A DNA stretch of 10,723 nucleotides from SAR202 cluster bacterium (GTDB lineage: Bacteria > Chloroflexota > Dehalococcoidia > Lucifugimonadales > UBA1123), in contig JASLRP010000207.1 in NCBI GenBank assembly GCA_030743915.1, positions 1 to 10,723 on the forward strand, written 5' to 3'. Shown here piece after piece: positions 1-5,751 of this stretch. Every line of letters starts with the position of its first letter. The stretch's first letter is position 1. The notes below the pieces were generated by a model that saw only the letters and a program-made list of their open reading frames with translations, had not been told where the DNA came from and did no database searches. A program made the translations under genes and the position numbers.

Positions 1-605
1 TGTGGTTCGGCATCTTGTTGAACGGGATCGCGTTCGCCATCCTGACCCTGTTCGCCAACTCACTCAGCGCGGCGCTCACACTCAGCGCCACTCTGTTTTA
101 CGTGTTCGTATATACCAAGGGACTCAAGCGAAGCACTCCACAGAATATCGTGATTGGCGGCGCGGCGGGGGCGATTCCCCCCGTGGTCGCATGGGCGGCG
201 GTTACAGGTGAGGTTGGCATTCCTGCTCTGATCCTGTTCGCCATCGTGTTCCTGTGGACACCACCCCACTTCTGGGCGTTGGCCCTGCTTTTGAAGGACG
301 ACTATGCAGACGCGGGTGTGCCGATGTTGCCGGTGGTCGCGGGTGTCCAGGCAACCAAAGTGTCGATTTTCCGCTATAACTGGCTGCTCTTCGCTTCGTC
401 GCTGGCGCTATTCTTGACTCGATCCGTGGGATATGTGTATCTCGGCGGGGCCTTGGCCCTGGGCTTGGGGTTCGCCTACTACACTTACCGACTCTTGCGA
501 CTGCCTGATGTGGAGGGCGCCAAGGCCGCGTACCTCTACTCACTCGCATACCTCGGCCTGCTCTTCGTTGTCATCATCGTGGACAGCGTCGTTCACAACT
601 TCTGA
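1..605 (+). CDS. ctaB: Protoheme IX farnesyltransferase (heme O synthase), C-terminal part
   Basis: This membrane enzyme transfers a farnesyl group to protoheme to make heme O, the first step towards the heme A of cytochrome oxidases. The window opens inside the gene. It reads in frame from base 3 (WFGILLNG...) to a TGA at 603-605, giving about 200 residues. The family is usually near 300, so roughly the first 100, including the first Asp-rich prenyl-binding motif, lie upstream. Visible family signatures are YTKGLKRSTPQN (residues 38-49 of the fragment), the following GGAAGAIPP loop, AAVTG, and FLWTPPHFWALAL (83-95) followed by the second acidic motif KDDYADAG and VPMLPVV. Several hydrophobic helices follow, the last ending close to the C-terminus (FVVIIVDSVVHNF). 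No other oxidase-assembly gene follows on this strand. The family call is secure; the start is outside the window. Confidence 0.95.
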   Translation, partial: WFGILLNGIAFAILTLFANSLSAALTLSATLFYVFVYTKGLKRSTPQNIVIGGAAGAIPPVVAWAAVTGEVGIPALILFAIVFLWTPPHFWALALLLKDDYADAGVPMLPVVAGVQATKVSIFRYNWLLFASSLALFLTRSVGYVYLGGALALGLGFAYYTYRLLRLPDVEGAKAAYLYSLAYLGLLFVVIIVDSVVHNF

Positions 606-1048
606 CGAGCAATCGAGGACAACCCTCTCTCTCTGCGCAGAGCAGGACTGCGTTCTTGAACTCGCCTGGTCCCTCCACAATTACGCGAACAGGCTCCTAA
701 CGAGACGCTCCGAGAAGCTCCCTCCGTCGAACCTCGCCACTTCGCGAATATCGAGACGGCTGATTCTAGGAGGTTCTACTGGACCAGGTTGTTCACGAAG
801 TAGAGGTCAAACACATCTATGAACACGAATTCGGGGATAGCTGAGAGCGCCAAATTCTGATCGAACAGGGCCAAGCGATGAAGTTGGGACGTTCGTGTCC
901 AATCTGTCGATCTTAAAGGAGCTGTGCGCTGCGTGGGGGGCATAACCTAACCTGCCGCGGTGCCCCATACCGGCTTCGAGGAGGCCAGGGAGGGAGGGCG
1001 TTTAATGCCTAGACCCGCTAAGGGCCGAAGAAGCGCATCTCGTTCGTC
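606..1048. other. Intergenic stretch without a recognisable gene
   Basis: These 443 bases lie between the ends of two convergent genes. Open frames here are short and resemble no family I know. A perfect 12-bp palindrome without a spacer, CTCTGCGCAGAG, sits at 631-642 just past the ctaB stop but has no following T-run, so it is not a typical terminator. A perfect AGGAGG lies at 768-773. It is followed after five bases by a 21-codon frame that starts with CTG and ends at 844. No ATG, GTG or TTG fits, so I do not call it a gene. Confidence 0.5.
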
Positions 1049-1531
1049 CTAGCCGTTTTTCTCCACAGCATCAGAGGTGTCCTGACTCGCAAGACGGTCC
1101 TCCAACTCTGAGATGCGCTTTGCTGTCGCCCTCTCCTGCCCAAAGCGCTCTGTAATGTCACGCACGATGGCTGCCACGCCCTGGAGAGCGCCGTCACTGC
1201 CTTCCAGCGGGACTATTGTAAACTCCAGGGAAATGCGCGTCCCATCGTTCTTGACGCTTGGCACAGCCAACATGTCATCTGTGTACTTGGTGACGCCCGT
1301 GGCCATGACGTTGCGGTACCCGTCCCAATGCCGCTCTTGGAAACGCTCCGGGATGATCAGGTCCAGGGTTTTCCCCAGAGCTTCGTCGGCGTGATAGCCG
1401 AAGATGGCTTCAGCTCCTGAGTTCCACAGTCGGATTACGCCGTCCACGTCAGCGAATATTATGGCATCTCGGGCTTTATCCACGATCTGCCTGTACACTT
1501 GCTCCGAGGGTCGAGAATCAACGTCGCGCAT
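1049..1531 (-). CDS. Stand-alone PAS domain sensor protein
   Basis: A 160-residue protein made almost entirely of one PAS domain. Residues 10-125 hold the fold, with RDAIIFADVDGVIRLWN (21-37), the AEAIFGY helix (40-46) and the PAS S-box ending GVAAIVRDITER (118-129). RHWDGYRNVMATG and KNDGTRISLEFT are conserved stretches of this PAS subfamily. Residues about 126-150 form a charged, coiled-coil-like tail suited to dimerisation. There is no kinase, GGDEF or DNA-binding domain, so its output must go through a partner. PAS domains bind small ligands, heme or flavin; the ligand cannot be read here. The ATG at 1531 is chosen because GAGGAGAG lies about 11 bases upstream. The same frame stays open to a possible start at 1672, but that extension looks non-coding. 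Stop TAG at 1051-1049. Confidence 0.88.
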   Translation of the reverse strand: MRDVDSRPSEQVYRQIVDKARDAIIFADVDGVIRLWNSGAEAIFGYHADEALGKTLDLIIPERFQERHWDGYRNVMATGVTKYTDDMLAVPSVKNDGTRISLEFTIVPLEGSDGALQGVAAIVRDITERFGQERATAKRISELEDRLASQDTSDAVEKNG

Positions 1532-1876
1532 ATATTCACCAACTCTCCTCGTGATTCGGTGGCTCCGTCCGAGGCGATGCTCTTCCAAGAGACCTGAACG
1601 CCGCGTTCGATTTCCTGCTATCTCGGCGGCGCGCTTCTGTTGCAACAATCGGGAGCTTAGCATCGAGCCCACACACTGTCAATGCAACCGTGGTCCCCTC
1701 GGACGCCATGCCTATTTCCACCTGCGACGGCGGTCAGCATTGCGACCATGCGGGCATCGGCCCTGTTCGCATGAGGAGCAAAAAAAGTGACTGCAAATGT
1801 CCGCGCAATCGTCGATGGAAAGGATAATGAAGCCGCCCAAGATTGTTGTCGGAATCATCCCGGAGAATATCGAAAA
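1532..1876. other. Spacer between PAS gene and integrase remnant
   Basis: About 345 bases hold the 5' side of the PAS gene, including its ribosome-binding site near 1545, and otherwise no frame that I can assign. Open frames on both strands have low-complexity, arginine-rich products without known motifs. Decayed DNA of the element that once carried the adjacent recombinase could lie here, but I see no further integrase motif such as the catalytic HxLRH box. Confidence 0.4.
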
Positions 1877-1999
1877 TCCGCTCTGCTGAAGCTCAACATG
1901 CATCCCAGGGTGTTCCAGGAGCGTCTCAGACACAGCACGATCGCCATCACACTGGGCATTTTTTCACGTGATGCCGACCGTTCAGGCCGAGGCTGTTAG
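1877..1999 (+). pseudogene. Remnant of a tyrosine recombinase (phage-type integrase), C-terminal end
   Basis: The frame reads SALLKLNMHPRVFQERLRHS followed by TIAITLGIFSRD. This closely follows the conserved end of tyrosine integrases, usually written LLK-HPKVVQERLGHS-ITLDTYSH. The second catalytic histidine (in RHST) is kept. The position of the nucleophilic tyrosine is phenylalanine (GIFSRD where TYSH is expected), so the fragment could not cut DNA. Upstream of it the frame no longer matches integrases, and the conserved HDLRH box, core-binding domain and N-terminus are absent. The stop is TAG at 1997-1999. The fragment points towards tRNA-Gln and ends about 100 bp from its 3' end, the usual attachment-site side. 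The recombinase origin is inferred from one motif block of about 30 residues, so a short chance match is unlikely but not excluded. Confidence 0.6.
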
Positions 2000-2098
2000 C
2001 CGGTATGACGCCGCTGTTTCAAAGGTTTCGTGAAACTCAATGTTAGCCAAACGCCGTTTTCCATGTCGACAAAAGTTGGCATTTTACGCCTGAGAGAG

Positions 2099-2172
2099 TG
2101 GCTGCCCGGCCAGGATTCGAACCTGGGTCAGCGGAGCCAAAGTCCGCTGTGCTACCACTACACCACCGGGCA
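2099..2172 (-). tRNA. tRNA-Gln (anticodon TTG)
   Basis: The minus strand folds as a complete cloverleaf. The 7-bp acceptor stem TGCCCGG/CCGGGCA pairs 2172-2166 with 2109-2103. The anticodon stem GCGGA/TCCGC encloses the loop CTTTGGC, giving anticodon TTG, which reads CAA. The T arm is CCAGG TTCGAAT CCTGG. The discriminator is G at 2102, and the CCA end is encoded at 2101-2099. The body is 71 nucleotides before CCA. The 3' half is a common attachment site for integrative elements, relevant here because an integrase remnant lies just beyond it. Confidence 0.97.
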
Positions 2173-2390
2173 TTAGACACGAAAACGGAGGGCTGGCAAC
2201 CCACTGGTTAGCATTCTGCTGACGTTTCATCTTCGCGAGTCAGCGCGTCTGGCGACACAAACGTCGATGACCTCGTGTCATTGGGGACGTGAACGACTTC
2301 GCGCTGAGCGGTTATATTGTAACGCCGCGCTGCACACGCTCGCAAATGCTTGAGAGGCGCTGAGTTTGTATCAGATTGCCCGGCGCTCGT
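2173..2390. other. Spacer upstream of tRNA-Gln
   Basis: This stretch contains the upstream DNA of the tRNA gene. It shows no convincing coding frame; the open frames cross into the palindromic repeat that follows. The region near 2311-2325 is AT-rich and contains -10-like sequences on the minus strand (TACAAT and TATAAC), but no matching -35 that I would defend. Confidence 0.4.
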
Positions 2391-2493
2391 CATGCTGAGT
2401 GGAGGGGAAGCATCTGGTCGAATGTGGAACAAGCGTTGTCGTGCTGGCGACCAGATTCTTCACGCCCGTTCAGAATGGCGAGTCCTGACACCT
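2391..2493. repeat. Dispersed imperfect-palindrome repeat, copy 1
   Basis: The left arm 2391-2420 starts CATGCTGAG and ends AAGCATCTGGTCG. The right arm 2448-2477 starts CGACCAGATTCTTC and ends TCAGAATG. The two arms pair at 23 of 30 positions around a 27-base centre. The right arm is followed by GGCG and then CCTGACACCT (2484-2493). The same architecture, including the right flank, recurs at 5637-5751, so this is one member of a repeat family. It is non-coding and would form a long hairpin in RNA or single-stranded DNA, as do REP elements or small MITEs. Confidence 0.75.
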
Positions 2494-2624
2494 GCCAACC
2501 AGGAACCCTATTTTCATACCAATGACATGGTCCAGTAAGGGTCGATCTTGGTCTGTGCCAGGGTGTTGGCTCTCGACCGACTAAATTCATACAGGCTCAG
2601 GGGCGCTTTTGGCCTCGCCGGGAG
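2494..2624. other. Spacer downstream of the response regulator
   Basis: No gene and no strong terminator is visible. A weak inverted pair GGTCGA/TCGACC spans about 2540-2580, without a T-run on either side. The end of the response-regulator transcript therefore cannot be placed with confidence; it may rely on the palindromic repeat just beyond. Confidence 0.35.
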
Positions 2625-3047
2625 TTACGAAGATAACGACTCGACGTCATCGTCCAGGCGTTGGGGCCGGGACTGGGCCTCTCTCCAGTTGGTCAGCAGA
2701 TTCTTGACCTGGGCCACAAAGTCGTCCAGGTCGAAGGGTTTGGTCAGGTATCCGTTGGCTCCCAGATGACGGACGGTGTCGGCGTCGCTGTGTTCACCCA
2801 GGTCTCCGGTGATTATCAGAATCGGAACCTCGGACATTCTACGGACCCGACGGCACAACTCCCGACCATCCATTTCGGGCATGATCAGATCGGTCACCAG
2901 GACATCAGGCTCGCTGAGCTGGAATTTTTCAAATGCTTCTATGCCATCAGCGGCAGTCTCAACATCGTAGCCTTCGGTCTTCAAAGTTAACGAAAGCAAA
3001 AGCCTTATCGAGTCGTTGTCGTCAACGACGAGTATCTTGGGAATCAT
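2625..3047 (-). CDS. Single-domain CheY-like response regulator
   Basis: A 140-residue receiver domain with no output domain. The phosphorylation site is D53 in VTDLIMPEMDG. The acidic pocket that binds magnesium is D9/D10 in LVVDDND. The switch threonine is T80 in LIITGD, and the conserved lysine is K103 in YLTKPF. These are all the residues needed for phosphotransfer. After about residue 122 a short polar tail follows (rich in R, D, E and S), too short for a DNA-binding domain. It should act by protein-protein contact, either as a relay or as a CheY/Spo0F-type signal carrier. No histidine kinase is in the window; the PAS protein 1 kb away lacks a kinase domain. No Shine-Dalgarno sequence precedes the ATG at 3047. 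A TATAAT about 26 bases upstream suggests a very short leader. Confidence 0.95.
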   Translation of the reverse strand: MIPKILVVDDNDSIRLLLSLTLKTEGYDVETAADGIEAFEKFQLSEPDVLVTDLIMPEMDGRELCRRVRRMSEVPILIITGDLGEHSDADTVRHLGANGYLTKPFDLDDFVAQVKNLLTNWREAQSRPQRLDDDVESLSS

Positions 3048-3072
3048 TGATTATCACTATCGGGCGCTCGCG

Positions 3073-3078
3073 ATTATA
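3073..3078 (-). promoter_or_regulatory. Probable -10 element of the response regulator gene
   Basis: The minus strand reads TATAAT exactly, followed by CG. Transcription would start near 3066, leaving fewer than 20 bases before the ATG at 3047. No good -35 hexamer is present at 17 bases, so the assignment rests on the -10 match and the position. Confidence 0.4.
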
Positions 3079-3156
3079 GGCGGGCGGTCCTGAGCGCGAG
3101 TATTCGCGCCGCCACAACCTGCCCACGGAATGCTCAAGCTGAGGAACGCGCAGGAA

Positions 3157-3435
3157 TCAGACGCGACTTTCCACCGGCTCCTCAATGATGTTCAGGCGCA
3201 CGGCCGCTTCGTGGAAGTTCAGCGTCCAGCCCACGCCGAAAATATTGGGAGTGAACAACCGTCGGTCTTCAGCGTTCCAAACGCGCTTCTTGGCGCGTTC
3301 GATAGTCGGAATCCTGAACTCGAAAGGTATGTTGTAGTACCTTCCGTGACTCTGCTTGGTGCGATAGGCGTGGATGGCGGCGGCTATCGTAAATATGGTA
3401 ACTATGGTCCGCCACACTGACATCATGCGTTTCAT
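3157..3435 (-). CDS. Small membrane-anchored protein with DUF5808-like tail
   Basis: A 92-residue protein of unknown function. Residues 5-24 (MSVWRTIVTIFTIAAAIHAY) form one hydrophobic segment, probably a membrane anchor. Residues 30-50 are basic and aromatic (RYYNIPFEFRIPT). Residues 53-74 read WNAEDRRLFTPNIFGVGWTL followed by NF. From memory this is the DUF5808 pattern, in which an acidic DPRLF turn leads to a GxGWTLNF strand; I rate the match as good but unverified. The ATG at 3435 is chosen because GGAAGGGG lies seven bases upstream. The same frame continues open to 3480 but has no better start. The stop is TGA at 3159-3157. It shares orientation with the response regulator, about 110 bp away, but that gene has its own -10 element, so an operon is uncertain. 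Confidence 0.72.
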   Translation of the reverse strand: MKRMMSVWRTIVTIFTIAAAIHAYRTKQSHGRYYNIPFEFRIPTIERAKKRVWNAEDRRLFTPNIFGVGWTLNFHEAAVRLNIIEEPVESRV

Positions 3436-3633
3436 TAAATACCCCTTCCCTTTGTTCGCAGATTGTCTGCCCGCGGCCAATCCTCGCTCTTTGTATCCAA
3501 GTGCCCACGGCCGCGTGGCATTAACTTCAACTTAACTATACCGCAACCTCAGTCTATGGTGTTGGAATGTTTTCGACTGGCCAAGGCCATCAGGGTGTCA
3601 GGATTTGCTGGTAGTCGTTATACGTAAACGCTC

Positions 3634-3642
3634 TGATAGAAT
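3634..3642 (+). promoter_or_regulatory. Extended -10 promoter element before the S51-like gene
   Basis: TGATAGAAT fits the extended -10 pattern TGnTATAAT with one mismatch. It lies 33 bases before the ATG at 3675. The -35 region is poor, as is common for extended -10 promoters. The 12-base string TGATAGAATCGT (3634-3645) recurs exactly at 8954-8965, ahead of the hydrolase gene, which strengthens both calls. Confidence 0.45.
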
Positions 3643-3674
3643 CGTAGCATTGTAATCTGCTTGGAGGCGGCACG

Positions 3675-4358
3675 ATGTCAGGATATGTAGCGCTGGTAGG
3701 TGGAGACGAGTTCAGGCCGGGGTGCGAGGATTTCGACCGCGCAATGCTGGAAGCCACGGGGGTTGCGCGTCCGAAACTTCTGGTTTTGCCCACAGCGGCT
3801 GCCCATGAGAATCCGTCCAGAGCGGCATCCAACGGAGTGGGGTACTTCTCTGAGCTTGGCGCGGACGCATCTCCACTAATGGTCGTGGACGGCGCCAGCG
3901 CCAACGACGAGGGCATAGCCTCCGAGGTTGAGGACGCCCACGTCATCTACATGACCGGAGGCAACCCTGCCCACCTTCTGGACAGCCTGAGCGGCTCTGT
4001 TCTGCTGGCCCGAATGACCGACGCTCTGGAGCGCGGAGCCGTGATCGCAGGCTCCAGCGCAGGCGCGATGGTCATGGGTAGTTGGATGCGCTTTCGACAG
4101 TGGCGCGAAGCCCTGGGAATCGCCGAAGGCATCGCGACGTTGCCCCACCACGAACGCGCAGACTCGCCCACGGTCGCAAAAGAGCTGGCCTCCACGACTC
4201 CCAATGGCCTTCGCGCCGTGTTCGGAGTCTGCGGACGCACCGGGTGTCTCGGCTCGCCGGATGGCAGGTGGACAGTTTACGGTCCCGGCGACGTGACCGT
4301 GTATCAACAAGGGCAATGGCGATCCTACGGCTCCGGCGAATCTTTCGAGATTCAATAA
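3675..4358 (+). CDS. Peptidase S51 / cyanophycinase-like protein
   Basis: A 227-residue protein of the class-I glutamine-amidotransferase-like fold used by dipeptidase E and cyanophycinase, serine hydrolases that cut aspartyl peptides. The N-terminal strand YVALVGGDEF (4-13) and LLVLPTAAAHE (35-45) are typical. IYMTGGNPAHLLDSL (91-105) matches the conserved loop before the nucleophile. The nucleophile elbow is AGSSAGAMVMG (125-135), with Ser128 the expected catalytic serine. LPHHER (156-161) supplies the probable catalytic histidine. Length is normal for the family. GGAGG (3663-3667) sits seven bases before the ATG. The gene is transcribed alone; the next gene converges on it. The substrate is open: with no cyanophycin synthetase nearby, general dipeptide turnover is at least as likely as cyanophycin degradation. 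Confidence 0.88.
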   Translation: MSGYVALVGGDEFRPGCEDFDRAMLEATGVARPKLLVLPTAAAHENPSRAASNGVGYFSELGADASPLMVVDGASANDEGIASEVEDAHVIYMTGGNPAHLLDSLSGSVLLARMTDALERGAVIAGSSAGAMVMGSWMRFRQWREALGIAEGIATLPHHERADSPTVAKELASTTPNGLRAVFGVCGRTGCLGSPDGRWTVYGPGDVTVYQQGQWRSYGSGESFEIQ

Positions 4359-4372
4359 CCGCCAGTCGTGCC

Positions 4373-4421
4373 AAAAAAGAGACCATACAGGTGGCGCCTG
4401 GGACCTTTCCCTGCATGGTCT
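4373..4421 (-). terminator. Rho-independent terminator of the ferredoxin-like gene
   Basis: Arms 4410-4421 and 4380-4391 (AGACCATGCAGG and CCTGTATGGTCT on the minus strand) pair at 11 of 12 positions, with a G-T wobble as the exception. The loop is 18 bases. On the minus strand the stem is followed by C and six T (4378-4373). It lies about 80 bases beyond the minus-strand stop at 4505. On the plus strand there is no T-run after the stem, so it serves the minus-strand gene. Confidence 0.72.
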
Positions 4422-4504
4422 GGTAATATCGTCGGCTGAATACCTGCGTCACAGAATACGAATCAAAGCCCGTCATCCCCAACTCGCGCCCATCGAATGC
4501 AGGC

Positions 4505-4858
4505 CTAGCTGAACTTTACGGCGCGCTCCTTGTTCACCAAACGCTCCACGACGCGCCCGCCGATCAGATGCTCGGTGATGATCTCGTCAACATCGTCGGG
4601 AGTGATAACGTACCAGGTCGCTCCCATTTCGGCTTTGGGGCCGATTATTGTGATGCTGCCTTCCTCTTGCGCACAGAGGCCGTGCTGACTGGTGCAGCCA
4701 ACGCCATTGACCGCCACCGTGCTTATCAGTCCGTGCTCGACTATCTGTCGATTGAACTTCTCGCGAATCTCCGGGCCTCCCTTGGAACCACAGTGTTTGC
4801 CATCTACAGCGGCATCAACAGTGGCGCATACGAAGACCTGGGCTTTGAAATCTGGCAT
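4505..4858 (-). CDS. Thioredoxin-fold [2Fe-2S] ferredoxin-like protein
   Basis: A 117-residue soluble protein of the thioredoxin-like 2Fe-2S ferredoxin family, which carries electrons for redox enzymes. The N-terminus has FVCATVDAAVDG (9-20) and KHCGSKGG (21-28), supplying C11 and C23. The second half has VNGVGCTSQHGLCAQEEG (50-67). The C-terminal pattern GATWYVITPDDVDEIITEHL and IGGRVVERL (79-107) is the well-conserved end of the family. The usual second cysteine pair is spaced C-x3-C. Here C55 and C62 are spaced C-x6-C, with a histidine (H59) where the fourth ligand is normally found. AGGAG lies nine bases before the ATG at 4858, and the stop is TAG. It is divergent from the decarboxylase operon and has its own promoter and terminator. 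An electron-transfer role with that operon is possible but unproven. Confidence 0.85.
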   Translation of the reverse strand: MPDFKAQVFVCATVDAAVDGKHCGSKGGPEIREKFNRQIVEHGLISTVAVNGVGCTSQHGLCAQEEGSITIIGPKAEMGATWYVITPDDVDEIITEHLIGGRVVERLVNKERAVKFS

Positions 4859-4890
4859 ACTTCTTCTCTCCTATGGATCATGGGTATTTC

Positions 4891-4928
4891 GTCCTGTCCC
4901 CAAGAATCCCAGCTTTTTTGGGCAGGAC
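4891..4928 (-). promoter_or_regulatory. 5' leader hairpin of the ferredoxin-like transcript
   Basis: GTCCTGCCC (minus strand 4928-4920) can pair with GGGACAGGAC (4900-4891) with one bulged base, around a 19-base loop. If transcription starts near 4928, as the -10 element suggests, the mRNA would begin with this stem, about 32 bases ahead of the start codon. It has no T-run and does not look like a terminator. A stabilising or regulatory leader is possible. Confidence 0.35.
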
Positions 4929-4963
4929 TGATACATTGTATCAGCGACCCTCCGTCCTCACAA
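4928..4963 (-). promoter_or_regulatory. Promoter with palindromic operator for the ferredoxin-like gene
   Basis: Positions 4928-4944 read CTGATACATTGTATCAG, a perfect palindrome of two 8-base arms around one central base. On the minus strand it contains TACAAT (4940-4935), one mismatch from a -10 hexamer. TTGTGA lies 17 bases upstream (4963-4958) as a fair -35. A palindrome of this size over a -10 element is the usual position for a dimeric repressor's operator. The regulator is not in the window. Confidence 0.5.
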
Positions 4964-5033
4964 CGCAGTATTTGAATCACCGATTTCACCGGCTCGACCG
5001 TGCGATTTGCGGGTCCGTCGAAATACAATAGAT

Positions 5034-5062
5034 TTGACCCTCCCCAGACCAGAATCTATAAT
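5034..5062 (+). promoter_or_regulatory. Promoter of the decarboxylase operon
   Basis: TTGACC at 5034-5039 and an exact TATAAT at 5057-5062 are separated by 17 bases, close to the sigma-70 consensus. Transcription should start near 5069, leaving a leader of about 45 bases before the ATG at 5114. This is the best promoter in the window and implies a well-expressed operon. Confidence 0.72.
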
Positions 5063-5113
5063 ATCGCCAGTCCAAACCTGCCAAACGAGGCATGATCCAA
5101 AAAGAGGGCGCCA

Positions 5114-5611
5114 ATGGCCGAGCTACACCTTACACCTCAGCCGATTATCGACGAGCTGAAGAAGAATGAAGTCACCCATGTTGTGTGGCTTCCCGACAGC
5201 GAGACCAACTTCATGTACGAGCGCATGATGTCAGAGTCCAGCCTTGAGCTTGTGCCTGTGTGCCGAGAGGGCGAGACTATGGCCATCGCCGCCGGACTTT
5301 GGGTTGGCGGCAAGAAACCCGTTGTGCTGATTCAAAACACCGGCATGTTCGAGTCCGGAGACTCCATTCGCGGCCTGGGTCTGGACATCGGGTTCCCGAT
5401 GGTCATGATGGTCGGATACAGAGGCTGGACCCGCCACGGCGTTACCAACGACTCTGCCGCCCGATTCACCGAGCCTATCCTCCATGCCTGGGGCATCGAC
5501 TACTACCTCGTCGAGACCGACGGCGACGTGGACCGAATCTCCAGCGCCTTCGACGAAGCCGAGAAGAAGCAGAGCCCCGTGGCCTGCCTCATGGGCGCCG
5601 AGTACGGATAG
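5114..5611 (+). CDS. Thiamin-diphosphate decarboxylase, alpha (Pyr) subunit, sulfopyruvate decarboxylase ComD-type
   Basis: A 165-residue protein equal to the pyrimidine-binding (Pyr) domain of thiamin-diphosphate enzymes. Residues 10-27 (IIDELKKN...VVWLPDS) match the start of ComD-like proteins. The segment CREGETMAIAAGLWVGGKKP (50-69) holds the conserved glutamate, most likely E52, that activates the cofactor. It is followed by VVLIQNTGMFESGD and FPMVMMVGYRGW. Length fits archaeal ComD. The active site forms only with the partner subunit encoded next. ComD/ComE decarboxylates sulfopyruvate to sulfoacetaldehyde; related enzymes act on phosphonopyruvate or other 2-oxoacids, so the substrate is not certain. 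GAGGG lies five bases before the ATG. It is the first gene of a two-gene operon and is separated from the second by a palindromic repeat. Confidence 0.85.
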   Translation: MAELHLTPQPIIDELKKNEVTHVVWLPDSETNFMYERMMSESSLELVPVCREGETMAIAAGLWVGGKKPVVLIQNTGMFESGDSIRGLGLDIGFPMVMMVGYRGWTRHGVTNDSAARFTEPILHAWGIDYYLVETDGDVDRISSAFDEAEKKQSPVACLMGAEYG

Positions 5612-5636
5612 ACCATAACATCGGCCGAACGTTCGC

Positions 5637-5751
5637 CATGCTGAGCAGAGCGAAGCATCTGGTAGTTTGTGAATCGACTGGTCTTGATGACGACGAGATT
5701 CTTCGTTGCAACTCAGAATGGCGTTGCGCTGATACCTGAACCCTGACACCT
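5637..5751. repeat. Dispersed imperfect-palindrome repeat, copy 2, inside the decarboxylase operon
   Basis: The left arm starts at 5637 with CATGCTGAGCAGAGCGAAGC and continues ATCTGGT. The right arm, 5691-5720, includes GAGATTCTTCGTTGCA and ends ACTCAGAATG. The arms pair through CTGAG, CGAAG and ATCT with small mismatches and one bulge. The flank GGCG then CTGATACCTGAA (5729-5740) and CCTGACACCT (5742-5751) corresponds to the flank of copy 1. It fills most of the 153-base gap between the two subunit genes and ends just before the ribosome-binding site of the second. In the mRNA it would form a long stem. Confidence 0.75.

Noticed and set aside
1532..1672. A longer PAS protein starting at 1672
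   Set aside because: The extra 47 residues are arginine-rich and match nothing, and the internal ATG at 1531 has a good ribosome-binding site.
1712..1933. A 73-residue minus-strand frame opposite the integrase remnant
   Set aside because: It has no motif or ribosome-binding site, and the plus-strand frame explains the region better.
2208..2538. Small open frames on both strands next to tRNA-Gln
   Set aside because: They run into the palindromic repeat, and their products show no family features.
3505..3518. GC-rich dyad CCACGGCCGCGTGG upstream of the DUF5808-like gene
   Set aside because: The arms are only five bases. This is too short to claim an operator in GC-rich DNA without conservation data.
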